The notes beneath the pieces were generated by a model that saw nothing but the letters and a program-made list of their open reading frames with translations, was not told where the DNA came from and made no database searches. A stretch of 64,000 nucleotides of DNA from Microvirgula aerodenitrificans DSM 15089. GTDB lineage: Bacteria > Pseudomonadota > Gammaproteobacteria > Burkholderiales > Aquaspirillaceae. The DNA lies in NCBI RefSeq assembly GCF_000620105.1, contig NZ_JHVK01000010.1, forward strand, positions 62,001 through 126,000, given 5' to 3'. Shown here piece by piece: positions 36,814 through 45,725 of this stretch (the first letter of the stretch is position 1; every line of letters begins with the position of its first letter). The position numbers and the translations under genes are program-made.

Positions 36814-36971
36814 CCACGAAGAACGGACGAGCGAAGCGAGGTTTCCCCGCGGCGGCGGGGACGGAAGAGGCAGGATTCAATCAGGCAGACTGCCGTGCTC
36901 ACGGCAGACTCTGTCAGTCGGGCGTGTACCGACGCCACCGCGACCGTCGGTGCCCAACTTCATGAGCAGTC
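36814..36971 (+). repeat. 158-bp dispersed repeat, copy 1, flanked by duplicated terminators
   Basis: From CCACGAAGAACGG to ATGAGCAGTC, this segment recurs in reverse orientation at 57159-57316 with equal length. By eye the first ~90 bases are identical, and about 12 differences fall in the remaining ~70. It can fold into CCCCGC-GGCG-GCGGGG, CTGCCGTG-CT-CACGGCAG and ACCGAC...GTCGGT hairpins. It is not a coding gene I recognise, though one frame reads the same peptide in both copies (TAVCLIESCLFRPRRRGE). It lies between convergent genes. Confidence 0.85.
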
Positions 36972-36973
36972 CG

Positions 36974-36999
36974 GGGACCGAAAGGTCCCTTTTCTTGCG
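36974..36999 (+). terminator. Rho-independent terminator, second copy
   Basis: GGGACC-GAAA-GGTCCC then TTTTCTTGCG, matching the copy at 36775 through the hairpin and T-run. It also serves the minus-strand kinase gene ending at 37024 poorly, since the T-run is on the plus side. Confidence 0.75.
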
Positions 37000-37023
37000 T
37001 CTGTCGAACCCGTTCCGGGCCGG

Positions 37024-38328
37024 TCATGGCGCCGGGCGCAGGCCGCTCATGCAGAAACGGGCACCGCCAAGCGGCGACTCGAGGGCGGACAGCTTGCCGT
37101 GATGCAGTTCGACCGCAGCACGTGCCAGTGCCAGCCCGAGGCCGGTGCCGCCGCTTTCACGGTTGCGTGCCGCGTCCAGGCGGACAAACGGCTCGAAGAT
37201 CCGCTCGCGCGCGTCTTCCGGAATGCCGGGCCCGTCGTCATCGACGGTCAGTGTCAGACTGTCGTCTTCCTCGATCCGGGCTGCGATGTCGATGCGGGAC
37301 CGGGCATGGCGAGCGGCATTGCCCAGCAGATTGCGGATGGCCAGCCCGAACTGGACCGGGTCTAGGGTGGCGGTCAGGGTCGTGTCGACCTGACAGTGGA
37401 TCTCCAGCGCCGGGTAGGCGCGGGCAACCGGCGTGATCTGCTCGGCCAGCCAGTGGGCCAGCGATAGCGGCTGGCTGCGCAGTTCGACCTGGCCACCGGC
37501 CATCCGTACCCAGCCGAGGCTGTCGCTGATCAGGCGATCCAGCTCTTCCAGATCGGCATCGATGCCGGCGCGGCGCTGCGCGCGTGCCTGCGGGTCCGGT
37601 GCCGTGTCGTGCAGGGCCAGGCCGAAACGCAGCCTGGCCAGCGGGGTCTTCAATTCGTGGGCCAGCGCATGGGCCATGACCTGGCGGCTGGCCAGCAGCG
37701 CATCGAGCCGGCTCGCCATGCTGTTCAGCGTGGTGACCATCGGCTGGAACAGCCGTGACTCGGCCGGTGGCGCGCGGGTGGTCAACTGGCCTTCGCCGAG
37801 ACGCTCGGCGGTATCGAGCAGCATGATCAGGTCGCGCCACTGCGGCTTGAGCCACGCATACAGGCCGATGCCGAAGCCCAGTGCGACCAGCAGCGTCACC
37901 ACCAGCTCCAGCTGATGCTGGGTGTTGAGCAGCAGATCGCGGCTTTTGGTTGCCAGCGCGTCGATCGGGCCGATGACCAGGGTATGGGTCGGTCCGAGCC
38001 GGGCGTAGACCAGATCGCCATTCGACGACAGCCACATGTCGGCATGGGCGGGCGCGTCGAGCAGAGCAACCGAGTACGGGCCGGTCGCATTGAAATAGCG
38101 GGTCAGCGAGCTCCATTCATCGGCCCGGGTACGGGCGTAGTCGGAGCGCATCAGCTGGATCACGTCGGCGGTACGCCCCAGCGCGTCTTCGCGGACATCC
38201 TCGTCAAGCTGGGTGTCGAGCAGCCAGCCGGCCAGGGTCACCAGCAGCGCCAGCGTGCAGGCCAGAATGATGTAGTAGCGGAAGAACAGCCAGAACAGTC
38301 CGCGTTTCTGCAGGCCGCGCCGGTTCAA
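37024..38328 (-). CDS. Sensor histidine kinase (RstB-like)
   Basis: A 434-residue inner-membrane kinase. Two transmembrane helices (about 15-38 and 140-160) bracket a periplasmic sensor of about 100 residues. HAMP-like helices follow, then the H-box HALAHELKTPLARLRF (phospho-His), the N-box LLGNAARHA, the G1 box VDDDGPGIPEDARERIFEPF and the G2 box GGTGLGLALARA. It overlaps the response regulator by four bases, so the pair is co-transcribed. The organisation and sequence style match RstB-type sensors; the signal is unknown. Confidence 0.9.
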   Translation of the reverse strand: MNRRGLQKRGLFWLFFRYYIILACTLALLVTLAGWLLDTQLDEDVREDALGRTADVIQLMRSDYARTRADEWSSLTRYFNATGPYSVALLDAPAHADMWLSSNGDLVYARLGPTHTLVIGPIDALATKSRDLLLNTQHQLELVVTLLVALGFGIGLYAWLKPQWRDLIMLLDTAERLGEGQLTTRAPPAESRLFQPMVTTLNSMASRLDALLASRQVMAHALAHELKTPLARLRFGLALHDTAPDPQARAQRRAGIDADLEELDRLISDSLGWVRMAGGQVELRSQPLSLAHWLAEQITPVARAYPALEIHCQVDTTLTATLDPVQFGLAIRNLLGNAARHARSRIDIAARIEEDDSLTLTVDDDGPGIPEDARERIFEPFVRLDAARNRESGGTGLGLALARAAVELHHGKLSALESPLGGARFCMSGLRPAP

Positions 38329-39035
38329 GCGCTGTCTCCGGGCCGGAACAGATAGCCCTGGCTGCGGACCGTCTTGATGCGGTCGAGGTCGCCGCGTTCA
38401 TCGAGTTTCTTGCGCAGGCGGGACACGCGGGCATCCAGCGAGCGGTCTTCGCCGTCGAAGCCGAGATCGCGCAGCGACTCGAGCAGCGATTCGCGCCCGA
38501 TGACTTCGCCGGCCCGGCTGGCCAGCAGCCACAGCAGATCGAACTCGGCCGTGCTGAGCGGCAGCGGCGCGCCTGCCAGCAGCACCTGGCGACTGCGACG
38601 GTTGCATTCCAGTTCGCCGAAACGCAGCACATCACAGCCGGCGGGGGCGGGGTCCGCCGCCACCGCCGGGGGGGAAACCCGGCGCAGCAGCATGCGGACG
38701 CGGGCCAGCAGCAGCCGTGGATCGACCGGCTTGGTCAGGTAGTCGTCGGCACCGAGTTCGAGACCAAGGATCTGGTCGATGGGATCGTCGCGCGCGGTCA
38801 GCATCAGGATGGCGCCGGTATAGCGTTCGCGAACCGAGCGACAGACGGCAAAACCGTCCATGCCCGGCAACATCAGATCGAGGATGACCAGATCCGGCGG
38901 CGTGGCATGAATGGTGGCGGCCGCGAGGTCGCCACGGGGTTCGATATCGACGAGAAAGCCGTTCTGGCGCAGATAGTCGGCAATCAGGCCGGCCAGCGCC
39001 GCATCGTCTTCCACCAGCAACAGTTTTGTGGGCAT
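38325..39035 (-). CDS. OmpR-family response regulator (RstA-like)
   Basis: A 236-residue regulator. The receiver domain has LLVEDDAALAGLI (acidic pocket), the phospho-Asp in VILDLMLPGMDGF and the Lys in DDYLTKPVDPRLLLARV. The C-terminal winged helix has LSTAEFDLLWLLASRAGEV and SLDARVSRLRKKLDERGD. It is the partner of the kinase whose start overlaps its stop, and is transcribed away from cstA. Confidence 0.92.
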   Translation of the reverse strand: MPTKLLLVEDDAALAGLIADYLRQNGFLVDIEPRGDLAAATIHATPPDLVILDLMLPGMDGFAVCRSVRERYTGAILMLTARDDPIDQILGLELGADDYLTKPVDPRLLLARVRMLLRRVSPPAVAADPAPAGCDVLRFGELECNRRSRQVLLAGAPLPLSTAEFDLLWLLASRAGEVIGRESLLESLRDLGFDGEDRSLDARVSRLRKKLDERGDLDRIKTVRSQGYLFRPGDSA

Positions 39036-39586
39036 GGTCGGGGGCAGGAAAATGCGTCAGCGCACACCTTACTCCAAGCGGCGTGTCTGCCAAGAGGGGG
39101 AAGGGGCATTTGCTGCCGTTTGCGGGCTGATCGGACAATTTTATTGACGAAAATGCGACAGACGGTCGTGTTCATTTTCGCACTGATCCCGCCATTGCCG
39201 GCATCGTTTCCCGTATCGGCAGCGGGTCGAGGGCGGCGCCCGGGCCGCCGGCGCGAGCGGGATGCCCGGACGGCGCCGGCGGCGGGAGAAACAGAAAATG
39301 GCAAAGCTGAAAAAACCGGCGATATTAAATGTCATGACCGGCCGACATGCGGCAATGAATCCACCCGTGCCCGCCAGAACCGGCGCCCGACCGGCATGAA
39401 TGGCGCAAGCGGTCGGCCTGGTCGTCATGTTGGATAAGGAAAATTATTGATTCGTTTATGAATATTTGTGGCGGCGCAAATGTTGCGGCCCGGAAAATCC
39501 CGGCTTGAAATCAGGTCGGCAAGCGTGCCAAATGGCACAGTCAGGCGCGTCAGACGCCACAAATCACAACCCGTGGGGACAAACAC
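39036..39586. promoter_or_regulatory. 551-base divergent intergenic region before the response regulator and cstA
   Basis: No gene is supported; the 95-codon minus frame at 39141-39428 is Arg/Pro-rich and lacks a ribosome site. An inverted repeat CGAAAATG / CATTTTCG (39148-39155 and 39173-39180) lies about 115 bases before the regulator start and could be its operator. A palindrome GTGCCA-AA-TGGCAC (39525-39538) lies 49 bases before the cstA start. An AT-rich patch at 39430-39470 is the likely cstA promoter. Confidence 0.4.
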
Positions 39587-41662
39587 ATGAAATCCATCAA
39601 GGACACGCTGCTGTGGGGCGGCGTGGGATTGCTGGGCGCCTGGGCGCTCGGCGTGGTGGCACTCAATCGCGGCGAATCGGTCAATGCCATCTGGCTGATC
39701 GTGGCCGCCGTGTCGTGCTACTTCATCGCCTACCGCTTCTACAGCCGCTTCATCGCCAGCAAGGTGCTGGAACTCGATCCGCGCCGGCTGACGCCGGCCG
39801 AACGTCACAATGACGGCCTCGATTACGTACCGACCAACAAATGGGTGCTGTTCGGCCACCACTTCGCCGCCATTGCCGGCGCCGGCCCGCTGGTCGGCCC
39901 GGTGCTGGCCGCGCAGATGGGTTATCTGCCGGGCACGCTGTGGATCATCGTCGGCGTGATCCTGGCCGGTGCGGTACAGGACTTCCTGATCCTGTTCCTG
40001 TCTGCCCGCCGCGATGCCAAGTCGCTGGGCGAGATCATCAAGATGGAACTCGGCCCGGTCGCCGGCGTGGTGGCCTCGGTCGGCATCCTGATGATCATGG
40101 TCATCCTGCTCGCCGTGCTGGCGCTGGTGGTGGTCAAGGCGCTGGTCGGCAGCCCGTGGGGCACGTTCACCATTGCAATGACCATCCCGATCGCACTGCT
40201 GATGGGGGTGTACATGCGCTACATCCGCCCGGGGCGCATCGGCGAGATCTCGGTGGTCGGCTTTATCCTGCTGATGCTGGCCATCGTCTATGGTGGTGAC
40301 GTGGCCAGGAGCGAAACGCTGGCGCCGCTGTTCACCCTGACCGGTACGCAGCTGGCCTGGGCACTGATGGCCTACGGCTTCATTGCCTCGGTGCTGCCGG
40401 TGTGGCTGCTGCTGGCACCACGCGACTACCTGTCGACCTTCCTGAAGATCGGCACCATCTGCGGGCTGGCCATCGGCATCCTGATCGTGGCGCCGGACAT
40501 GCAGATGCCGGCGGTCACCAAGTTCATCGACGGCACCGGCCCGGTCTTTGCCGGCAGCCTGTTCCCGTTCCTGTTCATCACCATCGCCTGCGGGGCGGTG
40601 TCGGGCTTCCACTCGCTGGTCAGCTCCGGTACCACGCCGAAGATGCTGGAGAATGAAACCCATGCCCGCATGATCGGCTACGGTGCCATGCTGATGGAGT
40701 CGTTCGTCGCCATCATGGCGCTGATCGCCGCCTGCGTGCTCGATCCGGGCGTCTACTTCGCCATGAACGCCCCGGCTGCCGTGATCGGCAAGACCGCTGC
40801 CGAAGCGGCCCAGGTCATCTCCGGCTGGGGCTTTGTGCTGACACCGGACATGCTGACGCAAATGGCGGCGGACGTCGGTGAAACCACCATCCTGTCGCGC
40901 GCCGGCGGCGCCCCGACGCTGGCGGTCGGCATGGCGCACATCCTGCACCAGGTCATCGGCGGCAAGACGATGATGGCGTTCTGGTACCACTTCGCCATCC
41001 TGTTCGAAGCGCTGTTCATCCTGACCACCGTCGATGCCGGTACCCGCGTGTGCCGCTTCATGATCCAGGATCTGCTCGGCACCTTCATCAAGCCGCTGGG
41101 CAACACCGAGTCGTGGACCGCCAACCTGGTGGCGACCGGGCTGTCGGTCGGCTTCTGGGGCTACTTCCTGTATCAGGGCGTGGTCGATCCGCTGGGCGGC
41201 ATCAACACGCTGTGGCCGTTGTTCGGCATCGCCAACCAGATGCTGGCCGGTATCGCGCTGATCCTCGCCACCGTCGTGCTGGTGAAGATGAAGAAGGGTC
41301 GGTACGTATGGGTGCCGGTCGTACCTGCAGTCTGGGTGCTGATCTCGACCCTGTACGCCGGCTGGCTGAAACTGTTCGACGACAACGTCAAGGTCAGCTT
41401 CCTGGCCCATGCCCGCAAGTTCAGCGGCGCCCTGGCCAATGGCGAAGTGCTGGCGCCGGCCAAGACGGCGGCGGAGATGCAGCAGATCATCTTCAACGAC
41501 TACGTGGATGCGGCGCTGTGCGCCGGCTTCATGGCGGTGGTGGTGATGATGCTGGTGTTCGGATTCCGGGCTATCCTGAAGGCACGTGCACAGGCGCATC
41601 CGACCATGCACGAAACCCCGGTCCAGTATCGCAAGGAGGCAACAGGCACCCATGCTGCTTAA
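39587..41662 (+). CDS. cstA: CstA/BtsT-family carbon-starvation transporter
   Basis: A 691-residue inner-membrane protein with about 16-18 hydrophobic segments. Family features include HFAAIAGAGPLVGPVLAAQM near residue 90, LSARRDAKSLGEI, GAVSGFHSLVSSGTTPKML, and LFGIANQMLAGIALIL. CstA and its homologue BtsT take up peptides or pyruvate when carbon is limiting. The next gene overlaps by 11 bases and encodes the small YbdD/YjiX-type partner that usually follows. Confidence 0.95.
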   Translation: MKSIKDTLLWGGVGLLGAWALGVVALNRGESVNAIWLIVAAVSCYFIAYRFYSRFIASKVLELDPRRLTPAERHNDGLDYVPTNKWVLFGHHFAAIAGAGPLVGPVLAAQMGYLPGTLWIIVGVILAGAVQDFLILFLSARRDAKSLGEIIKMELGPVAGVVASVGILMIMVILLAVLALVVVKALVGSPWGTFTIAMTIPIALLMGVYMRYIRPGRIGEISVVGFILLMLAIVYGGDVARSETLAPLFTLTGTQLAWALMAYGFIASVLPVWLLLAPRDYLSTFLKIGTICGLAIGILIVAPDMQMPAVTKFIDGTGPVFAGSLFPFLFITIACGAVSGFHSLVSSGTTPKMLENETHARMIGYGAMLMESFVAIMALIAACVLDPGVYFAMNAPAAVIGKTAAEAAQVISGWGFVLTPDMLTQMAADVGETTILSRAGGAPTLAVGMAHILHQVIGGKTMMAFWYHFAILFEALFILTTVDAGTRVCRFMIQDLLGTFIKPLGNTESWTANLVATGLSVGFWGYFLYQGVVDPLGGINTLWPLFGIANQMLAGIALILATVVLVKMKKGRYVWVPVVPAVWVLISTLYAGWLKLFDDNVKVSFLAHARKFSGALANGEVLAPAKTAAEMQQIIFNDYVDAALCAGFMAVVVMMLVFGFRAILKARAQAHPTMHETPVQYRKEATGTHAA

Positions 41663-41858
41663 CGTGAAGCTCGTGGCGCGCCGTCTGGCGCAGACGGCGC
41701 GCCTGATGGTGGGGGTGCCGGATTACGACACCTATGTCGCGCACATGCGCGACCACCACCCGGACCTTCCGGCGATGAGCCGGGCGGCATTCCACCGCGC
41801 GGCCATCGAGGCGCGCTATCCGGGCAAGAGCGGCAAGCTCAGCAAGTGTCCCTGCTGA
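41652..41858 (+). CDS. ybdD: YbdD/YjiX-family (DUF466) small protein
   Basis: A 68-residue protein with MVGVPDYDTYVAHMRDHHPD and AFHRAAIEARYPGKSGK, the standard DUF466 sequence, ending in CPC. AAGGAGG lies 11 bases before the ATG, inside the end of cstA. It is regularly encoded after cstA or btsT and is probably needed for their function. Confidence 0.92.
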   Translation: MLLNVKLVARRLAQTARLMVGVPDYDTYVAHMRDHHPDLPAMSRAAFHRAAIEARYPGKSGKLSKCPC

Positions 41859-41873
41859 TTGCCGATCCGGAAT

Positions 41874-41910
41874 GACAATGGCCGCAGCGTTTGCTGCGGC
41901 CATTGTCGTT
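41874..41910. terminator. Bidirectional terminator between convergent genes
   Basis: GACAATGGCCGCAGC, loop GTTT, GCTGCGGCCATTGTC: a perfect 15-bp stem. GTT follows on the plus side and ATT on the minus side. It separates ybdD from the MFS gene. Confidence 0.8.
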
Positions 41911-41915
41911 GCGCA

Positions 41916-43121
41916 TCAGGACACGGCTTCGGGGCCGGGCCGACGCCGGTGTGCCAGCACGAACATCAGGTAGCCGATGGCGAGGAAGCCGCTCATGCCC
42001 AGCGCCAGCGCCAGCGGCGAGAACCACAGCAGCGGGGCTACGATCCCGGCCACGGCAGCCGAGAACAGGGTCTGGACGAAGCCCTGCACGCTGGATGCCG
42101 TGCCGCGTGCGCCCGGGAACAGGTCGAGCACGAACAGCGTGACCGATGGCGCGGCGATCGACATGCCGGTGGTGTACAGCGCCAGCGGCAGCACGCTCCA
42201 TGGCAGCGACGGTGCGAAAAACAGGCTGTTGGCCAGATTGGCGGCCGCCGCGATGGCCATCAGGACATAGGCGAGGTGGATCGATTCACGGGCGGAGTAG
42301 CGTCCGGCCCGGTGTCCGGACAGCCAGGCGCCAAACATGATGCCGGAGACCGCCGGACCGAACAGCCACAGAAAATCGGTCGGTCCGAGCCCGAGATGGC
42401 GGATCAGGAATACCGGAGCCGCCGGAATGTAGAGAAAGAAACCGGCGAAGTTGAACGACAGCGCCAGTGCCAGGAAGCGGAACTGTCGGTTGCAGGCAAT
42501 GTGCCAGTAATTTTTCGCCAGGGCACGCGGCGCCAGCGTGGAGCGCTGTTCCCGGGCATGCGTTTCCGGCAACCGCCAGGCGCAGACGGAAAACAGCATG
42601 AAACCGACCAGCGCCATGAAGGCAAAAATCGAGCGCCAGCCGAAAGCGCCGTACAGCCAGCCGCCAATGACCGGCGCAATCGCCGGAGACAGCGAGAACA
42701 GCATGGTGACCTGCGACATCAGCTTCTGGGCGGCCGGCCCGTCGAAGGTATCGCGGATGATGGCCCGGCCGACGATCAGGCCGGCGCCGCCACACAGGCC
42801 CTGCAGCGCACGGAACAGCAGCAGCTGGCCGAGGGTCTGCGCCAGCAGACAGCCGATCGAGGCGATGGCGAACAGCAGCGTGGCGCCGAGGATGACCGGG
42901 CGGCGGCCGATGGCATCGGACAGCGCGCCGTGCCACAGCATCATGGCGCCGTAGCACAGCAGGTAGATCGACAGCGCCTGCTGGATCTCGATCGGGCTGG
43001 CATCGAGCGCGTGGCCGATCGTCGCCATGGCTGGCAGGAAGGTATCGATCGAAAACGGGCCGAGTGTGGCCAGCGCGGCCAGGATCAGCGCCAGACCGGG
43101 GGCGGAGGGGGTACGTGACAT
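41916..43121 (-). CDS. Bcr/CflA-family multidrug efflux MFS transporter
   Basis: A 401-residue transporter with 12 transmembrane segments. The motif between helices 2 and 3 is HGALSDAIGRRPVIL. GPFSIDTFLPAMATIG in helix 1 and RALQGLCGGAGLIVGRAIIRD are diagnostic of the drug:H+ antiporter-1 family of Bcr/CflA type. ATG 43121 (MSRTPSAPG) is preferred to a TTG at 43142. Substrate unknown; bicyclomycin or chloramphenicol-like compounds are typical for the family. Confidence 0.9.
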   Translation of the reverse strand: MSRTPSAPGLALILAALATLGPFSIDTFLPAMATIGHALDASPIEIQQALSIYLLCYGAMMLWHGALSDAIGRRPVILGATLLFAIASIGCLLAQTLGQLLLFRALQGLCGGAGLIVGRAIIRDTFDGPAAQKLMSQVTMLFSLSPAIAPVIGGWLYGAFGWRSIFAFMALVGFMLFSVCAWRLPETHAREQRSTLAPRALAKNYWHIACNRQFRFLALALSFNFAGFFLYIPAAPVFLIRHLGLGPTDFLWLFGPAVSGIMFGAWLSGHRAGRYSARESIHLAYVLMAIAAAANLANSLFFAPSLPWSVLPLALYTTGMSIAAPSVTLFVLDLFPGARGTASSVQGFVQTLFSAAVAGIVAPLLWFSPLALALGMSGFLAIGYLMFVLAHRRRPGPEAVS

Positions 43122-43192
43122 GCGGCGGTCCGGGGGAGGCAAACCCGCCGATGGTAGGGGCCCCGCCCCGATCCGGCAAGCCGTGGTGCCGG

Positions 43193-43780
43193 CTAGAACG
43201 AGGAACCGGGCTCGGTCAGGAACTGGGCTTCCTCCAGGGTGCTGTCGCGCCCCAGGACTTCGTTGCGATGCGGGAAGCGGCCAAAACGCACGATGATGTC
43301 GCGGTGGCGACGGGCCCAGTCGACACTGCTCGCCAGCGAGGGCTCGTCGCGTGCCAGTGCAGTAAACAGCGCAATGGCGCGGTTCTGGTGGTCGATGTTT
43401 TCGGCATGCTCGAACGGCAGATAGGCGAACTGGCGTTCGATCGGCGCCAGCAGCAGGTGGTCACCGCTGTCGACCAGCCGGATTGCCAGACGGCGGGCCT
43501 GCTCGTCGCCGGCATAGGCACGGGCGCTGTCGCGGAACGCGTTGCGCGTCAGCTGGTCAAGTACCAGCAGATGGGCGAGCGTGCCGCGTGGCGAATCGTT
43601 CCAGTGGTCCAGTTCCCCGTTCAGGGCGCTGTCGAGAATGTCCCGGTAGCGTGCGCGGATCAGGGCATCGAATGCCGGATCCCGGGTGAACCAGGTGATG
43701 CGGGGCAGGCCGTAGTCGGGGTCGTCCGGTCGGCCGAACCAGAAGTCGAGAATGCTGTGGGGGGAGCTTGGAGTCGCCAT
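43193..43780 (-). CDS. DUF924 family protein
   Basis: A 195-residue cytoplasmic, helical protein. ILDFWFG at the start, HLLVLDQLTRNAFR in the middle and GRFPHRNEVLGRDSTLEEAQ near the end match DUF924 throughout. The family has a TPR-like all-helical fold and no established function. It is divergent from arsC. Confidence 0.9.
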   Translation of the reverse strand: MATPSSPHSILDFWFGRPDDPDYGLPRITWFTRDPAFDALIRARYRDILDSALNGELDHWNDSPRGTLAHLLVLDQLTRNAFRDSARAYAGDEQARRLAIRLVDSGDHLLLAPIERQFAYLPFEHAENIDHQNRAIALFTALARDEPSLASSVDWARRHRDIIVRFGRFPHRNEVLGRDSTLEEAQFLTEPGSSF

Positions 43781-43875
43781 GGCAGAAACCTGATTTATCT
43801 CAAAGTTGATTGCCCGGGATGAGTGTCATCGGCCAGAATGATCCTGTCGTCATCACCTGGAAACCCTGACCAGCC

Positions 43876-44244
43876 ATGCCCGAGGTCGTCATATATCACA
43901 ATCCGCGTTGCTCGAAATCACGCGAGGCACTGCGCCTGCTGCAGGAGGCCGGCGTGACGCCGCGGGTCGTCGATTATCAGAAAACACCGCTCGACGAAGC
44001 GGAAATCAGCCGGCTGATCGACCTGCTCGGCCTGCCGCCGCGCGAACTGATGCGCAGCAACGAAGCGGAATACCGCGATCTGTATCTGGATGACATCACC
44101 CTGGATCGCCATCACCTGGTCGCCGCACTGGTCGAATATCCCCGGCTGCTGCAGCGCCCGATCGTCGTCGTCGGCAACCATGCGCTGATTGCCCGGCCGC
44201 CGGAAAAGGTCTGCGAACTGCTGGCGCATCTGCAGTCCGGCTGA
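43876..44244 (+). CDS. arsC: ArsC-family reductase (glutaredoxin-dependent arsenate reductase type)
   Basis: A 122-residue thioredoxin-fold protein with the catalytic Cys in YHNPRCSKSREALRLL, the RNEAEYRDLYLD region, and the anion-binding segment LLQRPIVVVGNHALIARPPE. This matches YfgD-like chromosomal ArsC proteins. No arsB or arsR lies next to it, so the role may be general reduction rather than a dedicated arsenic operon. Confidence 0.88.
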   Translation: MPEVVIYHNPRCSKSREALRLLQEAGVTPRVVDYQKTPLDEAEISRLIDLLGLPPRELMRSNEAEYRDLYLDDITLDRHHLVAALVEYPRLLQRPIVVVGNHALIARPPEKVCELLAHLQSG

Positions 44245-44257
44245 CGGGCATCCGGCC

Positions 44258-44629
44258 TTAGCGGGTCAGCGTGATCTGGTGGTCGCCGCTGCTGAGAATC
44301 AGCGTGCGGTCGCCCTGCCGGGTCACGGTCGGCTTGCTGTCCAGAAAGGCGAACAGCTCGGCTTCCGCCTTCATCAGGTCCGGCGAGCACATCATCTTGG
44401 TCGCTGCCAGCGGGCCCGTCACCAGGCGGCCATCCTCGACTTTTGCCGTGCCGGTGAAGCGGTTGCAGCCGGCGCGGCCGGACAGGCGGCCGTCCTCGAC
44501 CAGCAGGGTGATGCCGGTCGCGCTTTTCCATTCGCCCTGTGCAATGCCGGCGTTGGCAGCGGTGCCGGTGCTGGCGCAGGCGGACAGGACAACAGCGGCC
44601 AGCGTGGCCGCGATCGGTGCGAATTTCAT
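44258..44629 (-). CDS. META-domain (HslJ-like) lipoprotein
   Basis: A 123-residue protein with a lipobox AAVVLSACAST (lipidated Cys near residue 17). The remainder is a META/DUF306 domain: GRLSGRAGCNRFTGTAKVED, then TKMMCSPDLMKAEAELFAFL. Proteins of this kind sit in the outer membrane or periplasm; E. coli HslJ is linked to novobiocin tolerance. ATG 44629 is preferred to an upstream frame start because it places the signal peptide correctly. Confidence 0.85.
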   Translation of the reverse strand: MKFAPIAATLAAVVLSACASTGTAANAGIAQGEWKSATGITLLVEDGRLSGRAGCNRFTGTAKVEDGRLVTGPLAATKMMCSPDLMKAEAELFAFLDSKPTVTRQGDRTLILSSGDHQITLTR

Positions 44630-44778
44630 ACTGGACTCCCTTTGATACGGAACAGGAAACACCGCGCCGATCCGCAAGGATGGGTCGCGGCGTCTTTTTT
44701 ACCGTAGCACGAAGCCGTGCCCGAAGGGCAGGCCCCGTCCGCGGGCCGGCGTGGCGCGGCCCGGTCGGGAGGTGGGGG

Positions 44779-45717
44779 TTACAGCCAGAAGTCCGTGCGC
44801 TGGCGGTGCCGTTCCAGCACGTGCTGGAAGGCCGCCGGGTCCTTGGCGTAGGTCAGTTCGCCTGCGGCAGGCAGGTGCAGGTCGTACAGCCGCGATACCC
44901 AGAAGCGAATGGCTGCCGCACGCAGCATCAGCGGCCAGGCCTCGATTTCCGCCTGCTGCAGCGGGCGCACCGCGCGGTAGGCGTCGATAAACGCCCGGGC
45001 GCGCTCGTTGTCGATGTCGCCGTCCGCCAGCATGGCCCAGTCGTTGACCGCGATGGCCAGGTCATACAGCAGCAGGTCGTTGCAGGCGTAGTAGAAATCG
45101 ATAAAGCCGGAAATCTGCTCGCCGTCGAACAGCACGTTGTCGCGGAACAGGTCGGCGTGGATGATGCCGCGCGGCAGGTACGCATAGCGATGGCTGTTCT
45201 GCAGATGCAGCTCGTCGCGCAGCAGCGCGGCGTCGGCGGGAGCCATGAACGGGTAGACGGCCGCCGCGGTCACGCTCCACCAGTGCGGGCCGCGCGGGTT
45301 CGGCATCGACATCGGGAAGGTGTCGCCGGCGATATGCATGCTGGCGAGCATGGCACCGACCTGAGCGCACTGTGCCGGCGTCGGGGCGCTGACATCGGTG
45401 CCGGGCAGGCAATGGACCAGACAGGCCGGCTTGCCGGCCAGCATGCTGGCGAACTGGTCGGTACGGTCGGCTACCGGCCCGGCCACCGCCACGCCGTGGC
45501 GCGACAGGTGGTGGGTCAGGTTCAGGTAGAACGGCAACTCGTCCAGCTGCAACGCCTCGAACAGGGTCAGCACGTAGCGGCCCTGCGTCGTGGTGACGAA
45601 GTAGTTGGTGTTGGTGACGCCGGCGGCGATGCCTTTCAGCGCGACCAGCCGGCCGATGTCGTAGCGGGCGAGCCACGGCTCGAGCGCCTCCGGGGTCACG
45701 GTGGTGTAAACGGACAT
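44779..45717 (-). CDS. thrB: Homoserine kinase (choline-kinase-like ThrB)
   Basis: A 312-residue protein of the aminoglycoside-phosphotransferase fold, unrelated to the GHMP ThrB of enterics. MSVYTTVTPEALEPWL at the start, LKGIAAGVTNTNYFVTTTQG, the catalytic loop HADLFRDNVLFDG and the Mg-binding FIDFYYACNDLLLYDLA define it. It phosphorylates homoserine for threonine synthesis. Nine bases separate it from the DUF2782 gene upstream, so they are co-transcribed. Confidence 0.93.
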   Translation of the reverse strand: MSVYTTVTPEALEPWLARYDIGRLVALKGIAAGVTNTNYFVTTTQGRYVLTLFEALQLDELPFYLNLTHHLSRHGVAVAGPVADRTDQFASMLAGKPACLVHCLPGTDVSAPTPAQCAQVGAMLASMHIAGDTFPMSMPNPRGPHWWSVTAAAVYPFMAPADAALLRDELHLQNSHRYAYLPRGIIHADLFRDNVLFDGEQISGFIDFYYACNDLLLYDLAIAVNDWAMLADGDIDNERARAFIDAYRAVRPLQQAEIEAWPLMLRAAAIRFWVSRLYDLHLPAAGELTYAKDPAAFQHVLERHRQRTDFWL

Positions 45718-45725
45718 GTCGGCGA

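Noticed and set aside
39141-39428. A 95-codon minus-strand frame between the response regulator and cstA
   Set aside because: Arg/Pro-rich, no ribosome site, no family features.
39425-41653. A 742-codon minus-strand frame opposite cstA
   Set aside because: Low-complexity His/Gln/Asp composition caused by the GC bias of the true gene.
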